NCBI RefSeq assembly: GCF_024363255.1
Contig: NZ_AP026070.1
Coordinates: 2,666,001 to 2,730,000, forward strand
Origin: Shewanella sp. NFH-SH190041
GTDB lineage: Bacteria; Pseudomonadota; Gammaproteobacteria; Enterobacterales; Shewanellaceae
Reading direction: 5' to 3'
Length of the DNA stretch: 64,000 nucleotides
Below the pieces are notes generated by a model, which searched no databases, was not told where the DNA came from, and saw only the letters and a list, made by a program, of their open reading frames with translations. Below, in pieces: positions 27,914 to 39,200 of the stretch. The position numbers and the translations under genes are program-made. Numbering within the stretch: the first letter of the stretch is position 1; each line of letters starts with the position of its first letter.

Positions 27914-29014
27914 TTACAACTGCTGTAAATAACGCTTACCCATATTGTCAGCGGTTAAGATGGCGTTATACACCTCAGTCACAGTCACACCGCCTAAGGT
28001 ATTGTGAATGGTTTCACCTTCTTTACAGGCCGCTTCTGCCACTTTCATAATTTCAGCAGCATCAAACCGAGCTAAACCAATCTGTTCTAAATTGATTGGC
28101 AGCCCAACAGAGAGGCAGAAATCAATCACATCTTCAATTTCTTCAATCGGACTGTCTTCCAGGATTAATTGCACCAAAGTACCAAAGGCAACAATTTCGC
28201 CATGCATGGTTTTTTCACACGCTTCCAGCACAGTAAATCCGTTATAGATAGAGTGCGCAGCCGCCAGGCCACCATTTTCAGCCCCGACACCACTTAAATA
28301 AGTCGCCGCTTCCAGTACTTTTTCAAAGGCAGGCGTTACAACGCCCTGCTCTGCTGCCAATTTAGCTTTAAACCCGTAGTCTTTCAGGGTTTCATAACAA
28401 AGTTTGGACAGGGCAAAACCAGCCTGAGACACTGCGCCGCCAACGAGGTTAAGCGATTTAGAATTCAGACAGGTACGGGCTTCAAAATAAGTACCCAGTG
28501 CATCCCCCATACCAGCAACCAAGAAGCGTACAGGTGCTTTGGCAACCAAAGCAGAATCCACCAATACCAGATCCGGGTTTTTAGGGTAAAACAGGTATTC
28601 ACTGAACGAACCATCATCATTGTACATAACTGATAATGCAGTACATGGCGCATCAGTTGCCGCAATGGTTGGCACAATAATGACTGGAATATTCGCAAAA
28701 TACGCAACCGCTTTTACGGTATCAAAGGTCCGGCCACCGCCTACGCCTACAATGGCATCACAGCCGCTTTGCTCTAGCAGCTCTTGCAGACGGCGCACTT
28801 CTGACATGGTGCACTGGCCATTAAACTCTTCAAATCTGAGCTTATTTTGATCGCCCTGCATCCCCTGCAGTAATTTGTCCCGGGTCATATTCATTACAAA
28901 CCCATCGGCAACCACGAAAAATTTTTGCCCCAGCGCCGCAGCATGAACATCCAGAGATAAAATGGCATCTACACCTTGAACATAGCGGGATGGCGCTCTC
29001 ATTACTGTTAACAT
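27914..29014 (-). CDS. gldA: Glycerol dehydrogenase
   Basis: 366 residues, close to E. coli GldA throughout. The NAD loop GVGGGRTFDTVKA lies near 91-103. Predicted zinc ligands are the Asp of GMGDALGTYFEA, the His of GGLAAAHSIYNG and the His of TMHGEIVAFGT. It oxidises glycerol to dihydroxyacetone with NAD, or the reverse. The ATG at 29014 is preferred, with GGAA 7 bases upstream; a longer reading adds 4 residues. It stands alone with its own terminator. The 344-base gap upstream is AT-rich and, apart from the next gene's hairpin, empty. Confidence 0.92.
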   Translation of the reverse strand: MLTVMRAPSRYVQGVDAILSLDVHAAALGQKFFVVADGFVMNMTRDKLLQGMQGDQNKLRFEEFNGQCTMSEVRRLQELLEQSGCDAIVGVGGGRTFDTVKAVAYFANIPVIIVPTIAATDAPCTALSVMYNDDGSFSEYLFYPKNPDLVLVDSALVAKAPVRFLVAGMGDALGTYFEARTCLNSKSLNLVGGAVSQAGFALSKLCYETLKDYGFKAKLAAEQGVVTPAFEKVLEAATYLSGVGAENGGLAAAHSIYNGFTVLEACEKTMHGEIVAFGTLVQLILEDSPIEEIEDVIDFCLSVGLPINLEQIGLARFDAAEIMKVAEAACKEGETIHNTLGGVTVTEVYNAILTADNMGKRYLQQL

Positions 29015-29319
29015 AATACGTTCCATATTCAGCTAATTTAATTGTCAATTAACTTACCTATATTTATCAGCTATCAATATGAAAGCGATCACAGAAATGG
29101 ATTGTTGTTTGAATACTCACTAATTTAGTTTTAAGTTTATATATTTATTACTTATTCTTAATGAAAATAACTTAGCGACAAACTAAAATATGATGTTACT
29201 CACACTAAAATAATCGTGATTTATATTCATTTTATGATTATTTTCTCAGTTATGAAATTATTTATAATTTTATTTACCTCTTTGCTGTAATAGGAACTGT
29301 GACTTCTCTTTGTCATCAA

Positions 29320-29356
29320 CCGGTGTCACTAATAGACTTGGCATCAATGACACCGG
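29320..29356 (-). terminator. Hairpin downstream of the ExeM-type nuclease gene
   Basis: CCGGTGTCA (29320-29328) and TGACACCGG (29348-29356) pair perfectly around 19 bases, just beyond the stop at 29371. On the minus strand no strong T-run follows. Confidence 0.45.
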
Positions 29357-29370
29357 CGAATCAATCATAA

Positions 29371-31569
29371 TTAGTGTTTATAAGTGTTACGTAGCCAACC
29401 CAAACCACCGAGGAGCAATATACTCCACAGACCTAAAGAGCCGCCGCTATCTTTAGATTTAGTCTGAGTATCTGACACAGCTTTCGGTAAATTGTAATTT
29501 AAATCAATAATGACGGGGTCATGGTCTGTCGATGAATAAGCATTCTCCGATTTATGTAACTGATTACCGTATTTATGCCCATATTCAAATTGATTTGATT
29601 CTGTCGAGTTGATATGCCAATCACTAACATTCACAACTTTTTTTATTAAACTCTCATTACCCAATGCATGGTCTAGACTACCTAGCGCATTAGCATAACT
29701 ATAAGAAAATACCTTTTCATCCGGATGTAATGCTTTTACCTGAGGTAATTCACTTAAGTTGTGATATCCATAGCCCTTAGTTATGACGCTACCAGCGCTG
29801 GCTAGAGGCTTACCGTCAATAGTAGTATATGATGCAGTCTTCAATACCCGGTTATGTCCGTCTGCAATATAATCTGTCAATATCCAGATAGGATCTTCTT
29901 TCGCATAAGAGTTCATATCACCAATTAATAATACATCCCCTTTAATCGGCTCTAATGCTTCTGCAATTGTTTGAACCGCAGAAATTCTAAATTCAGCACA
30001 ATGTCCCTGTAAATCCGCCGGGAGATTTTCTTTGCGTCCTTCAAAATTTTTCCAATCTTCAAAACAATCAGACCCCTTTGATTTGAGGTGATTCACGACA
30101 ACCGTTAGAGGATGACCACCATTTTTCAAGGTAAAAGTTTGCCCCAAGCTCCACCGTTGATATGCGCCTTTGCTTGCAGGGTAGGCTTCCTGTTCATTGG
30201 TTTTCAGATTTAATCTCGTTTCAGTATTCGCAGGGACATGCTGTTCCGGTGTCTTAATCACTAATGCTGTTGAAGCTAACTCCACCATTGCAGGGCGATA
30301 CAATAAACCAACGGTGATCGCATCTCGCCCAAAGAATCGGCTATCAACCATATCTTTATCTGCTATACGAACAAATTTATAAGCCTGTTGTGGATCTTTA
30401 AACTGAGCATTAATGGCATTAGTCAGATTATTAATCGCACTATCATCAGCAAAACCATTATTTTCCAACTCCATTAGACCAATAATATCAGCATCAATCT
30501 CAGTAATGGCATTTACAATTTTAGTTTGTTGTAATTTGAAATCATTAATCTCTTTTGCCCCTCGGTTTGTCCCTAAAGGATTTTTGGCGCCAGAATCAAT
30601 TTCATTGAAATAATTTAAAACATTGAAACTCGCAATACGCAGATCTGAACTATCCTGTCGAGAAGGCGCAGTGACTCTATCTATGTTATGGACAATATCG
30701 GCTTTACTGATGGTATTAATAGGGATTAGACGGTATACACCATGATCATAAGATATAACCCCTTCCAAATTATTGAGATTATCACCTAAACGAAGATAGC
30801 CATCATCAGCATTAAAATCTGGGAAGTAAGGAATTTTACTGTGTTTTGATTTAGGTTCAGAGTCAACAACCAACCTATTCTCCTGATTAGTTTTAGCCAA
30901 GGCCATCGCTTCAGGCGTTAATGGATGATGTAATTGGGTTGGCTGCATCAATAAAGAGTGATGAGATAAAGTTAAATTAGGTCGAAAATCATCAAAATTA
31001 AAGCTGAAATTGCGGCTAAGTACCATATCGCTCTGAGGAATAAGCTTGACTTTCATTCCCTCATAACGCTCCATCGCTGCTGGTAAGGATTCATTATCTT
31101 CAATCATTAAATCTGTTGCTGGCGTGACACCATAATGCCCTAGTACATGATAATGCGCTGAGTTTGGGCTCATATCGATTTGGGTCATCCCGTAGTGTTC
31201 TTTCACTTTGCCAGACACGCAGAGTAAATCGCCTTCTTTAATACCAGCTAAGGACTTTTTACCTGTATAAACAAACAGGCCATCAGATGTATCACTCTGG
31301 CCATCACCTTCTTGTTCTTGGATAAAAAATCCTTTCCCTAATGAAGATAATTTAGCAGTAACAACCCCTTTGATTTGAATATCAGCTGCTGACTCATACT
31401 GTCCCTTCAATACAAAAGGACTGGAATAGCCACTCCCCTGTACTTGATAAATAGGAATCGCATCGCATTCTTCTAAAGCGTAAGCAGATAAAGATGTAGC
31501 CAATACGCCTAAACCGGTCAACATCAAATTTACATACTTCGTTCGTCTTATCATTCTCATACCATCCAT
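29371..31569 (-). CDS. ExeM/NucH-type secreted endonuclease with GlyGly-CTERM tail
   Basis: 732 residues. A signal peptide (LMLTGLGVLATSLSAYA) is followed by an OB-fold-like region (IQIKGVVTAKLSSLGKGFFIQEQEGDGQSDTSDG in two parts) and, from about 310, an endonuclease/exonuclease/phosphatase domain: LRIASFNVLNYF, GLMELENNG, VVNHLKSKGSD, LLIGDMNSY, and SSTDHDPVI with the catalytic Asp-His. The tail, GGSLGLWSILLLGGLGWLR, is a GlyGly-CTERM sorting signal cut by a rhombosortase. It probably degrades extracellular DNA at the cell surface. Start is uncertain: ATGs at 31569, 31560 and 31554 all lack a clear ribosome site. Confidence 0.88.
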   Translation of the reverse strand: MDGMRMIRRTKYVNLMLTGLGVLATSLSAYALEECDAIPIYQVQGSGYSSPFVLKGQYESAADIQIKGVVTAKLSSLGKGFFIQEQEGDGQSDTSDGLFVYTGKKSLAGIKEGDLLCVSGKVKEHYGMTQIDMSPNSAHYHVLGHYGVTPATDLMIEDNESLPAAMERYEGMKVKLIPQSDMVLSRNFSFNFDDFRPNLTLSHHSLLMQPTQLHHPLTPEAMALAKTNQENRLVVDSEPKSKHSKIPYFPDFNADDGYLRLGDNLNNLEGVISYDHGVYRLIPINTISKADIVHNIDRVTAPSRQDSSDLRIASFNVLNYFNEIDSGAKNPLGTNRGAKEINDFKLQQTKIVNAITEIDADIIGLMELENNGFADDSAINNLTNAINAQFKDPQQAYKFVRIADKDMVDSRFFGRDAITVGLLYRPAMVELASTALVIKTPEQHVPANTETRLNLKTNEQEAYPASKGAYQRWSLGQTFTLKNGGHPLTVVVNHLKSKGSDCFEDWKNFEGRKENLPADLQGHCAEFRISAVQTIAEALEPIKGDVLLIGDMNSYAKEDPIWILTDYIADGHNRVLKTASYTTIDGKPLASAGSVITKGYGYHNLSELPQVKALHPDEKVFSYSYANALGSLDHALGNESLIKKVVNVSDWHINSTESNQFEYGHKYGNQLHKSENAYSSTDHDPVIIDLNYNLPKAVSDTQTKSKDSGGSLGLWSILLLGGLGWLRNTYKH

Positions 31570-32615
31570 ATTATTAATTGTAGGCGAACGAATAATTACA
31601 GCAGATACATTTAGTTACATAGGGTCAAATCACAACTTTGAATAATTATAAATTTTTTATAATTGCCATTAGTATCATTAAATACATTAGCAGCTAAAAA
31701 AGTTATCTCTTATTTACAAATCTATTTAATTTTAATGGATGAAATAATTGAAAAATTGCATTATTTAATATTGATATCGACGAAATATTGTTTAATTCTT
31801 TATAAAAACATTTCATTATCCCGTAGTTTTAATATCAAGATGTAAATAAATTCGCTCTTATTGATGCCGTTGACTACGGAGTTTTGTCTAATCTGGTAAC
31901 GAGCAAGGCGCCATCAAAAATAATGATAAAAGCATCATAAAAGTCAATTACAGCAAAGAAAACAAGGAATCTGCCACAGAGTTAGCGCCTATGCATCTTG
32001 TTAGAACACACGCCAGTTTCAACAACTGAACTGCGTAATATACTAACACAACAGCCAAACCATACTACCTCTATACCACGCCATTATAGAGGACTACAGA
32101 AATCTGTATTTACGCCAATAACGACTCCTAGACCAATCAAAAGTAAGAGGCTGATTACCGCAATCATTAAGTGAATAACCTCATTGATAATAAGAAATGT
32201 AAAAAAACTTACAGAACAGATATTTGTAACGTGATAACGTCTCGTTTTCCATTCATTGAAACAGGAAATAATTAACCTATTTAGTTAGGGCAACTGAAAC
32301 GCTACCCCCCCCCAGAATCCTAAATAGCTATTCCTAAATGTAGGTCACTTACCTTAATGTCTATGAGTCCAGACTGTTTTGTATGGTTAAGTCTAAAGCT
32401 TGATGGTACTGTGTCGTAAGACGACATGGCTGCAACTTCAGCAATCATGTGGAGTCTTGCAATGTGTAGTACAATTAGGAACACTTATTTAGGTGATAGC
32501 ATATCCCAAATCAATGTAAGAAACTGCCAGAAAGAAGTAACCAAGCTTTTCAGGTAAACCACCTTTCAAGGGCACACTATTCAAATGTTAGACTTCAGGA
32601 ACTACGTAGCTTTAA
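31570..32615. other. AT-rich gene-poor stretch
   Basis: No gene with family support. A 60-codon frame at 31663-31845 is low-complexity and unconvincing. On the minus strand 32084-32167 could encode a 27-residue membrane-like peptide (IAVISLLLLIGLGVVIGV) without a clear ribosome site; it may be a gene remnant. A run of nine C bases lies near 32305. This begins the accessory strip that carries the DarT1/NADAR pair. Confidence 0.4.
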
Positions 32616-33104
32616 ATGAATCAAGATCAATTATATTCTCTCGTGCAACTAATTAGTGCGAAGTGTATTACTCCAGCTGAATACATTGCGTGGAGCGAAA
32701 GTAAAATATTAACTTCAGATAACCCAGAAGAATGGATTGTGGACCTTTGCTTAATACGACGTTATAACGAAGCGGCAAAAAGAGTGCGAACCCAGCTGTT
32801 GGAAATATCTGATATTGATTTAAGGATATTTGACTTCTGTAGTGCTCAGGTATGTTTTGACTTTATTCAATTTCAATTAGGACTTATAAGCTGGGATCTT
32901 TTCTTAGAAAAAGCCATAGCCTTAAGCAGTGTTCATCCATGTGGTTGGCCTAGTAATGATTTTAAAAAACTCCTTGATGCATTTCTTGAAAATGAGAAGC
33001 ATGAGAGTATCGAAAAAGCCCAGTCAGAGTACTTTGAGGGCGCATTTGAAGAAGATTTACAACCCGTAAGATTTTATATCAGTCATTTAAATAGGCATAT
33101 ATGA
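32616..33104 (+). CDS. Hypothetical protein, 162 residues
   Basis: An acidic, probably helical cytoplasmic protein without signal peptide or membrane span. It contains NPEEWIVDLCLIRRYNEAA, and ends with EKAQSEYFEGAFEEDLQPV. I do not recognise a family. Its size, acidity and location in an IS-scarred strip would suit an orphan immunity protein or an accessory defence gene, but nothing shows this. No strong ribosome site precedes the ATG. Between 33105 and 33810 I find no credible gene. Confidence 0.5.
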   Translation: MNQDQLYSLVQLISAKCITPAEYIAWSESKILTSDNPEEWIVDLCLIRRYNEAAKRVRTQLLEISDIDLRIFDFCSAQVCFDFIQFQLGLISWDLFLEKAIALSSVHPCGWPSNDFKKLLDAFLENEKHESIEKAQSEYFEGAFEEDLQPVRFYISHLNRHI

Positions 33105-33810
33105 TGACCTCACTAACTACGAGGCCAAGGTCTACTTTTATTTGATTATGTATATGTCTTCGATAGCTCACCTTCCACAGTAAGGCATGATTGCTAATGG
33201 TTGGCGGTCTTGCGACATATCTCCGATATGTGAGCTTGGCTATGCGCTTTAATGAGATCCCAATTGACGTCTTACTCTTCTTAGCAGCCAAAAGACCTCT
33301 AAAATCTATGTCCCGTACAGGTTTTGAGTAAAACAAACCGTTTAACGCATTAATATCATTATCGCTATTGTGTTTTTATAATTTATCACACAAAAAAACC
33401 AATCAGTTATGCTGAGCGCATTGCCGCTGAACAAGCTTCTTGTATATCTAAATCCTGTTATTGGCTCATTACTGCCCACACCATATATGCCAATTTATTG
33501 ACCAGTTCCCCGTCACTTTGCAAAGATGGATGCGCGCTTAAGTTGCTGTAATATCAGGCTAAAAAATAATCGTTCTTATCACACCAAGCCAATATGCTGC
33601 GAGCACCATGTATCACGACAAATAACTTATCAACGCCAAATTGAGCCTATGTGCCTACAACGAATAAATGGGTGAAGCATTAGCTGGCGTCAAAGCATTA
33701 AATAAAATCATCAGACTTGGTATGACTATTCGCCAGCTAATCTCGTAAAGCGGCTGAAAACCCCGGAACATTTGCATTTAAGCAAATGATTTGATTAACA
33801 GCCCCCCCCC

Positions 33811-34657
33811 AAGGCTGCCAATGCTCGCGAGCCTTATCCGCTGGAAATGATGTTGCGTATTCACTGCATACCGCAGTGATATACCCTAAGCGATGAGACC
33901 ACGGAAGATGCCCTCCAGGAAATCGCCTCTATCCGCCAGTTTGCTCACCTATCCCGGGATAAGGCCATTCCGAACCGCACTACCATAATGAATTTCAAGC
34001 ACTTGTTGGAACAACATGAGCTCGCACCCAAAATCTTCAGAACCATTAATCAATGGCTTGCAGAGAGTGGTGTACTGATGACTCAGGGGACATTGGTTAA
34101 CGCCACTATCATTCAAGCCCCCTGTTCAATCAAAAACAAAGACAATACTCGCCATAAAGAAATGCATCAAACCAAGAAAGGTAACCAGTGGTATTTCGGC
34201 ATGAAAGCGCACATAGGTATGGACGCCAAAAGCAGTCTAACCCACAGCCTAGTGACGACGGTGGCCAACGAGCACGACCTCAACCAAGTAGGACATTTAT
34301 TACACGGAGAGGAGGAATTTATCTCGGCAGACGCGGGTTTCAGGGGCTAAAAACGTGAAGAACTGATCCATGTCCGCGCAAAATAGGTTATCGCCAAGTG
34401 CCCAAGTAAGGTGAATACACTGAAAAAACAAATTGGCTATCCATTATAAGTACCTAAAAGCCAGTATCAGAGCCAAGGTTGAACATCCATTTCGGAGCAT
34501 CAAATGTCAGTTCGGCTTTGTCAAAGCTAGATACAATGGACTGGCTAAAAACGACAGTCAATTGGCGATGTTATTCACACTGACCAACTTGGTGCGGAAC
34601 GACCAAATGATACGGGCACAGATAAGATCCTGGGAATTAGCCAGAAAAAGGGCCTAA
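33811..34657 (+). pseudogene. Degenerate IS5-family transposase
   Basis: The reading KAANAREPYPLEMMLRIH, with TGA replacing the usual Trp, then [39 protein letters not shown] and [16 protein letters not shown] is a typical IS5-group transposase. The frame has stops at 33877, after [10 protein letters not shown] (34348) and at 34384, then shifts to another frame that continues [18 protein letters not shown] to TAA at 34657. The N-terminus before 33811 is missing after a run of nine C bases. It is inactive and marks past insertion next to the toxin-antitoxin pair. Confidence 0.85.
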
Positions 34658-34923
34658 ATCAGCAGAATAAAGCCGATTTTTGGATGGAAATTGAAAAATT
34701 GAGTAACAGTATGTCGAAAAATTACTGTTGGGCATCAACTCTGAAAGTGGGGGCGACTTATATAGCGGCTTGCTTGTTCTATAAAAAATTGACCATCTTA
34801 TTAATTCGATGTGATCTTATTCAAAAGCTTTAAGATACATAAAATTACATCGTTGTATGCATTTATATTGGCATGCTAGCTTGCTCATTTTTTACACGAC
34901 ATTGATATGAAGGGACTTAACGA

Positions 34924-35436
34924 ATGAGGCAAGCTTTAACTAGATTTGGTATTACACACATCTGGCACTTTACTGATAGTGAAAACATACAGAATATCAT
35001 CGCTCAGGGAGGGCTGCTTTCTTGGGTTTCTCTGAATCAACGGGGTATGCAAGTTAGGCCTGGAGGAAATGATTGGAGTCATGATGCAGATGAAATAGCG
35101 GGTGTTGATACATACGTACATCTTGCTTTTAATAAGGAGCACCCGATGCTGTATCGTGCTATAGAAGAAGGAAGAATCACTGAACCTAAATGGTTGAAAA
35201 TCTGCGCTTCAATTCTAGACGATCCCGAAGTTATGTATACTGCTGATGTTTCAAATAAGGCTGGAGTGGAGTTACTGACAAATGAGCAAGCGAAAAACAC
35301 TCTTGATTTAGAGATCTTGTTTACACGCACGGATTGGAGAGCCCCAGAGATTCAACACCGGCTAAGGAATGCTAGAAAAAGTGAGATTCTTGTTCCCAAC
35401 TTCATTCCTATTAACAGAATTCTAAAGGTAATTTGA
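34924..35436 (+). CDS. darT1: DarT-like DNA ADP-ribosyltransferase toxin
   Basis: 170 residues, DarT (DUF4433) family. The N-terminal IWHFTDSENIQNIIAQGGLLS, with His15, fits the NAD-binding part, followed by VHLAFNKEHPMLYRAI. The C-terminal SEILVPNFIP places the likely catalytic Glu at 154. DarT toxins ADP-ribosylate bases in single-stranded DNA and block replication. The type-1 branch is paired with NADAR antitoxins, and the gene behind it is of that type, so DarT1 is the better fit. The stop overlaps the antitoxin ATG by one base (TGATG), indicating translational coupling. The protein is shorter than the roughly 200-residue type-2 toxins. Confidence 0.82.
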   Translation: MRQALTRFGITHIWHFTDSENIQNIIAQGGLLSWVSLNQRGMQVRPGGNDWSHDADEIAGVDTYVHLAFNKEHPMLYRAIEEGRITEPKWLKICASILDDPEVMYTADVSNKAGVELLTNEQAKNTLDLEILFTRTDWRAPEIQHRLRNARKSEILVPNFIPINRILKVI

Positions 35437-36131
35437 TGGCTAAACGCCCAGTTTTTTCCCCACTAGCAAAGCGTGAACATCTGGTTCAGGAAACTCTAGT
35501 AGATTTTCCTTGGTCTCCCGGTTTTGCAGCGTCTCAGAAGAAAAAAAATGTAATGGCACTTCATGAGGCGGCAGGGGCATCGGGGCTGTTTCCATTACTT
35601 GAGGTTTCATCAAAATCTGAGTTCGAGATGGGGCGTCGCCTGAGTGCATTCAGTTTAATGGTTCCAACTGAACTTGGTGATATATCTGTAGAAAGTGCAT
35701 TTCAAGGTAGTAAGATCTTTGAAGATGATGGGCCGTTTACTGATATCTATATGATGGATTCTCTATCTGCAAAAAGAGATGAAAGATTAAAAAAATCAGG
35801 CAACTTGATCGGTTTCGAGTTCTTTGGAGTTAAATGGCCTTTGGAGCCAAAAACTGCTTTTTATGATTGGCTGTACTTGACTTCACTAAGGCCTCACAAG
35901 GAATACTTGAAAGAAAAACTCTCTGTTTTTAATGGATTTACAGATATAGAATTTAACCCTGAACGATCAATCAACTGTCAAGCTCGTACTTGTGCGTTGC
36001 TTATCTCTCTGATTAAACTTGATTTATTTGAGCAGGCATTGAGATCTCAGGAAGACTTTATTGGTATTGTAAGTGCTGACTCTTTTAAGCAATCACATTC
36101 GGATGACTTAAAACAGGGAAACCTTATTTAA
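35436..36131 (+). CDS. NADAR-family antitoxin partner of DarT1
   Basis: 231 residues resembling the NADAR antitoxin family associated with DarT1: PLLEVSSKSEFEMGRRLSAF, then VESAFQGSKIFEDDGP, LIGFEFFGVKWPLEPKTAFYDWLY, and FTDIEFNPERSINCQARTCAL. NADAR proteins remove ADP-ribose from guanine bases, which would undo the toxin's damage. The ATG overlaps the toxin stop. A shared bidirectional terminator follows at 36195. The toxin-first order is common for this pair. Confidence 0.8.
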   Translation: MAKRPVFSPLAKREHLVQETLVDFPWSPGFAASQKKKNVMALHEAAGASGLFPLLEVSSKSEFEMGRRLSAFSLMVPTELGDISVESAFQGSKIFEDDGPFTDIYMMDSLSAKRDERLKKSGNLIGFEFFGVKWPLEPKTAFYDWLYLTSLRPHKEYLKEKLSVFNGFTDIEFNPERSINCQARTCALLISLIKLDLFEQALRSQEDFIGIVSADSFKQSHSDDLKQGNLI

Positions 36132-36194
36132 TTTTGAAATACATCTCAAAGAATAAACATAACAACCAATCCTTTGAAGCGATATCGCTAACCA

Positions 36195-36219
36195 AAGCCG
36201 CCTTCGAAGAAGGCGGCTT
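36195..36219. terminator. Bidirectional terminator between the NADAR gene and nifJ
   Basis: AAGCCGCCTTC and GAAGGCGGCTT form a near-perfect stem around a few bases. It is followed by ATTTAC on the plus strand and TGG on the minus strand. It lies between the ends of the two convergent genes. Confidence 0.75.
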
Positions 36220-36244
36220 ATTTACAACTTATCAGCGCTGCTGA

Positions 36245-39200
36245 TTAATGCGCCAACTTACCAGCCTCGTTATCAACAATCGGTAACTCGACAAAAGGCG
36301 CGACCTTCACCGGGCTGCGGCGGGCCATTTCTTCATACAGTTCCCATTTACTGCGCGCCACCTGTTGCGCATGGGCAGTAATTTCCGCAGCAACGACTGG
36401 CTGGCTACGTTGCAGAATTTGGTAACGGGCCTCATTACTGCGGTACTGAGCCAGTGGCACAGTGGGGCGCAGGGTATCGAGGGAGAAAGGATTTTCCCCG
36501 GCGTCACGCAAATCAGGATTGTAACGGAACAGCGGCCAGTGGCCGGATTTCACCGCCAGTTGCTGCTGCTTTAAGCCATCTTCCATATTGATGCCATGGG
36601 CAATACAGTGGCTGTAGGCAATCACAATGGATGGTCCCCGGTATGCTTCGGCCTCACGCATCGCCAGTAGCACCTGCTGTGGATCAGCACCCAAAGCCAC
36701 CCGCGCCACATAGACGTTGTTATAGGCAATGGCCTGCATCGCCAGGTCTTTTTTGGTGGAACGCTTACCGGCAGTGGCAAACTTGGCAACCGCCCCCAGA
36801 GGGGTCGATTTTGACATCTGACCGCCGGTATTGGAGTACACCTCGGTATCCATCACCAACACATTGACATCCGCGCCGCTGGCCAATACATGATCCAGCC
36901 CGCTGGAGCCAATATCGTATGCCCAGCCATCACCGCCCACAATCCAGATTGAGCGGCGAATTAGCTGATCGGCCACCGAAATCAGGTTAAGGGCGGCCTC
37001 ATTACCTATCTCGGCCAATTTGGCTTTCAGGGTATCAACCCGGCGGATCTGCGCCTGAATTTCAGTCTCAGTTAACTGTTCAGCATGCAGCAGTTGATCC
37101 ACCAGCGCAGGCTCCAATCGATCAGCCAATGTTTTCAACAGTTGCTCAGCCATTTCATGCTGTTTTACTGCGGCTAGGCGGAAGCCAAAACCAAACTCGG
37201 CATTATCCTCAAACAAGGAGTTCGCCCAGGCTGGCCCCCTGCCCTCAGCATTTTTTGCCCACGGCGTAGTCGGTAAGTTACCACCATAGATGGATGAACA
37301 ACCGGTGGCATTGGCGATCATCAGGCGATCACCAAACAGCTGAGACATCAATTTCAAATAAGGCGTTTCACCACAGCCGGCGCAAGCCCCGGAGAATTCA
37401 AACAGGGGTTGCAGGAACTGAGCGCCGCGCACATGGGAGAAGTCCACCCGCGCCCGCTCGTTATATGGCAAGGTTTCAAAGAAGGCCAGATTCGCTTTTT
37501 CCCGAGCCAGATGCGGTGTTTTCAACTCCATATTGATGGCCTTGCGGTGCGGCGCATCCGGAGTATCCCCCACAATGTCCCCATTCTGTACAACCATAGG
37601 GCAGGCATCCACACACAAACTGCAACCTGTGCAATCTTCCGGATACAGTTGCAGGGTATAGCGGGTATCAGGGAAGCCACGGGCAGTAATCCCGGCAGAC
37701 TTAAAGCCATCAGGCGCATCAGCCAATTTCGAGACGTCGTAGAACTTGGCGCGAATCGCCGCATGAGGGCAAACCATCACACAGTTACCACACTGGATAC
37801 AGTCATCATTGGCCCAAATGGGCAGTTTCTGGGCAATATTGCGCTTTTCGTACTGAGTGGTGCCACTGGGGTAAGTGCCATCCACCGGCAGCATGGATAC
37901 CGGGATCAAATCCCCTTTACCGGCCATCATTTGCGCAGTGACTTGTTTAACAAAATCCGGCGCATGCTCGGCCACTACAGGTTTGGCTTCCTGCTGCTGG
38001 CACACATCACCTAATTGAATTTCATACAGGTGCGCCAAGGTATGATCGACTGCCGCAAAGTTTTTCTGCACGATTTCTGGCCCTTTACGGGCATAGGTTT
38101 TCTCAATGGCATGTTTAATTTTGGCAATGGCTAAATCCTTATCCATTACCCCGGACAAGGCAAAGAAGCAGGTCTGCATAATGGTATTAATGCGACTGCC
38201 CATGCCGGTTTCCCGCGCCACTTTATAGGCATCAATGGCATAGAGCTTCATATGGCGATTCACCATAATCTGCTGCATAGCGGCAGGTAAGCGCTGCCAG
38301 ATCTCATCCTGAGGGGCTGAGGAATTAAGCAGGAATACCGCGCCATCGGCAGCCTTATCCAACATATCCACCGCGCCCACAAACGTCGACTGGTGACAGG
38401 CTATAAAATTGGCAGACTGCAACAGGTAAGGGCTGTTAATCGGTTGGCGGCCAAAGCGCAGGTGGGATTCTGTGCGGGAGCCGGACTTTTTCGAGTCATA
38501 CACAAAATAACCCTGAGCAAAATACTGCGGATCATCACCGATGATCTTAATGGTATTTTTATTCGCCCCGACAGTGCCATCGGCGCCCAGACCATAGAAC
38601 ATGGCCCGCACCACCTTATGGGACTCAATATCAAAGTCCGGGTCATAGGCCAGATGTGACTGGCTGACATCATCAATAATACCAAGGGTAAAGTGGTGTC
38701 TTGGCGTATCAGCGGCGGCATTATCAAATACCGCTTTGGCCATGGCCGGGGTAAATTCTTTAGAAGATAAACCATAACGCCCGGCAATCAGACGTGGCAT
38801 TGGCAAGTTCAGTTTCTGGGCTAACTCGGGCTGTTTGTCCATCAAGGCCGTCAATACATCTTGGTACAGAGGATCTGCCCCCGCCCCCGGCTCTTTGGTG
38901 CGATCCAGCACTGTAATCGTACGCACGGTACTTGGCAGAGCCGCCAGCAGATGAGTGGCTGATAATGGTCGATACAAACGTACCTGTAACACACCGGTTT
39001 TACCGCCATGCTGATTCAGCCAACTGACAGTCTCTTTTACGGTTTCCACCCCAGAGCCCATGGCAATAGCCACATGCTCGGCATCGTCACAGCCAAAATA
39101 CTCAATCAGTTTATACTGCCGGCCAGTCAAGCTTGCCAGCTTGTCCATCTGCGCCTGCACAATATCCGGCACGGCGGCATAGAAAGGATTAACGGTTTCC

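Noticed and set aside
31663-31845. 60-codon AT-rich frame after the nuclease gene
   Set aside because: Low-complexity Ile/Leu/Ser/Lys content, no ribosome site, no family; expected by chance in AT-rich sequence.
33802-33810. Nine-C tract as a phase-variation switch (another near 32305)
   Set aside because: One lies in a dead transposase and the other in non-coding sequence, so length changes would not switch any visible gene.
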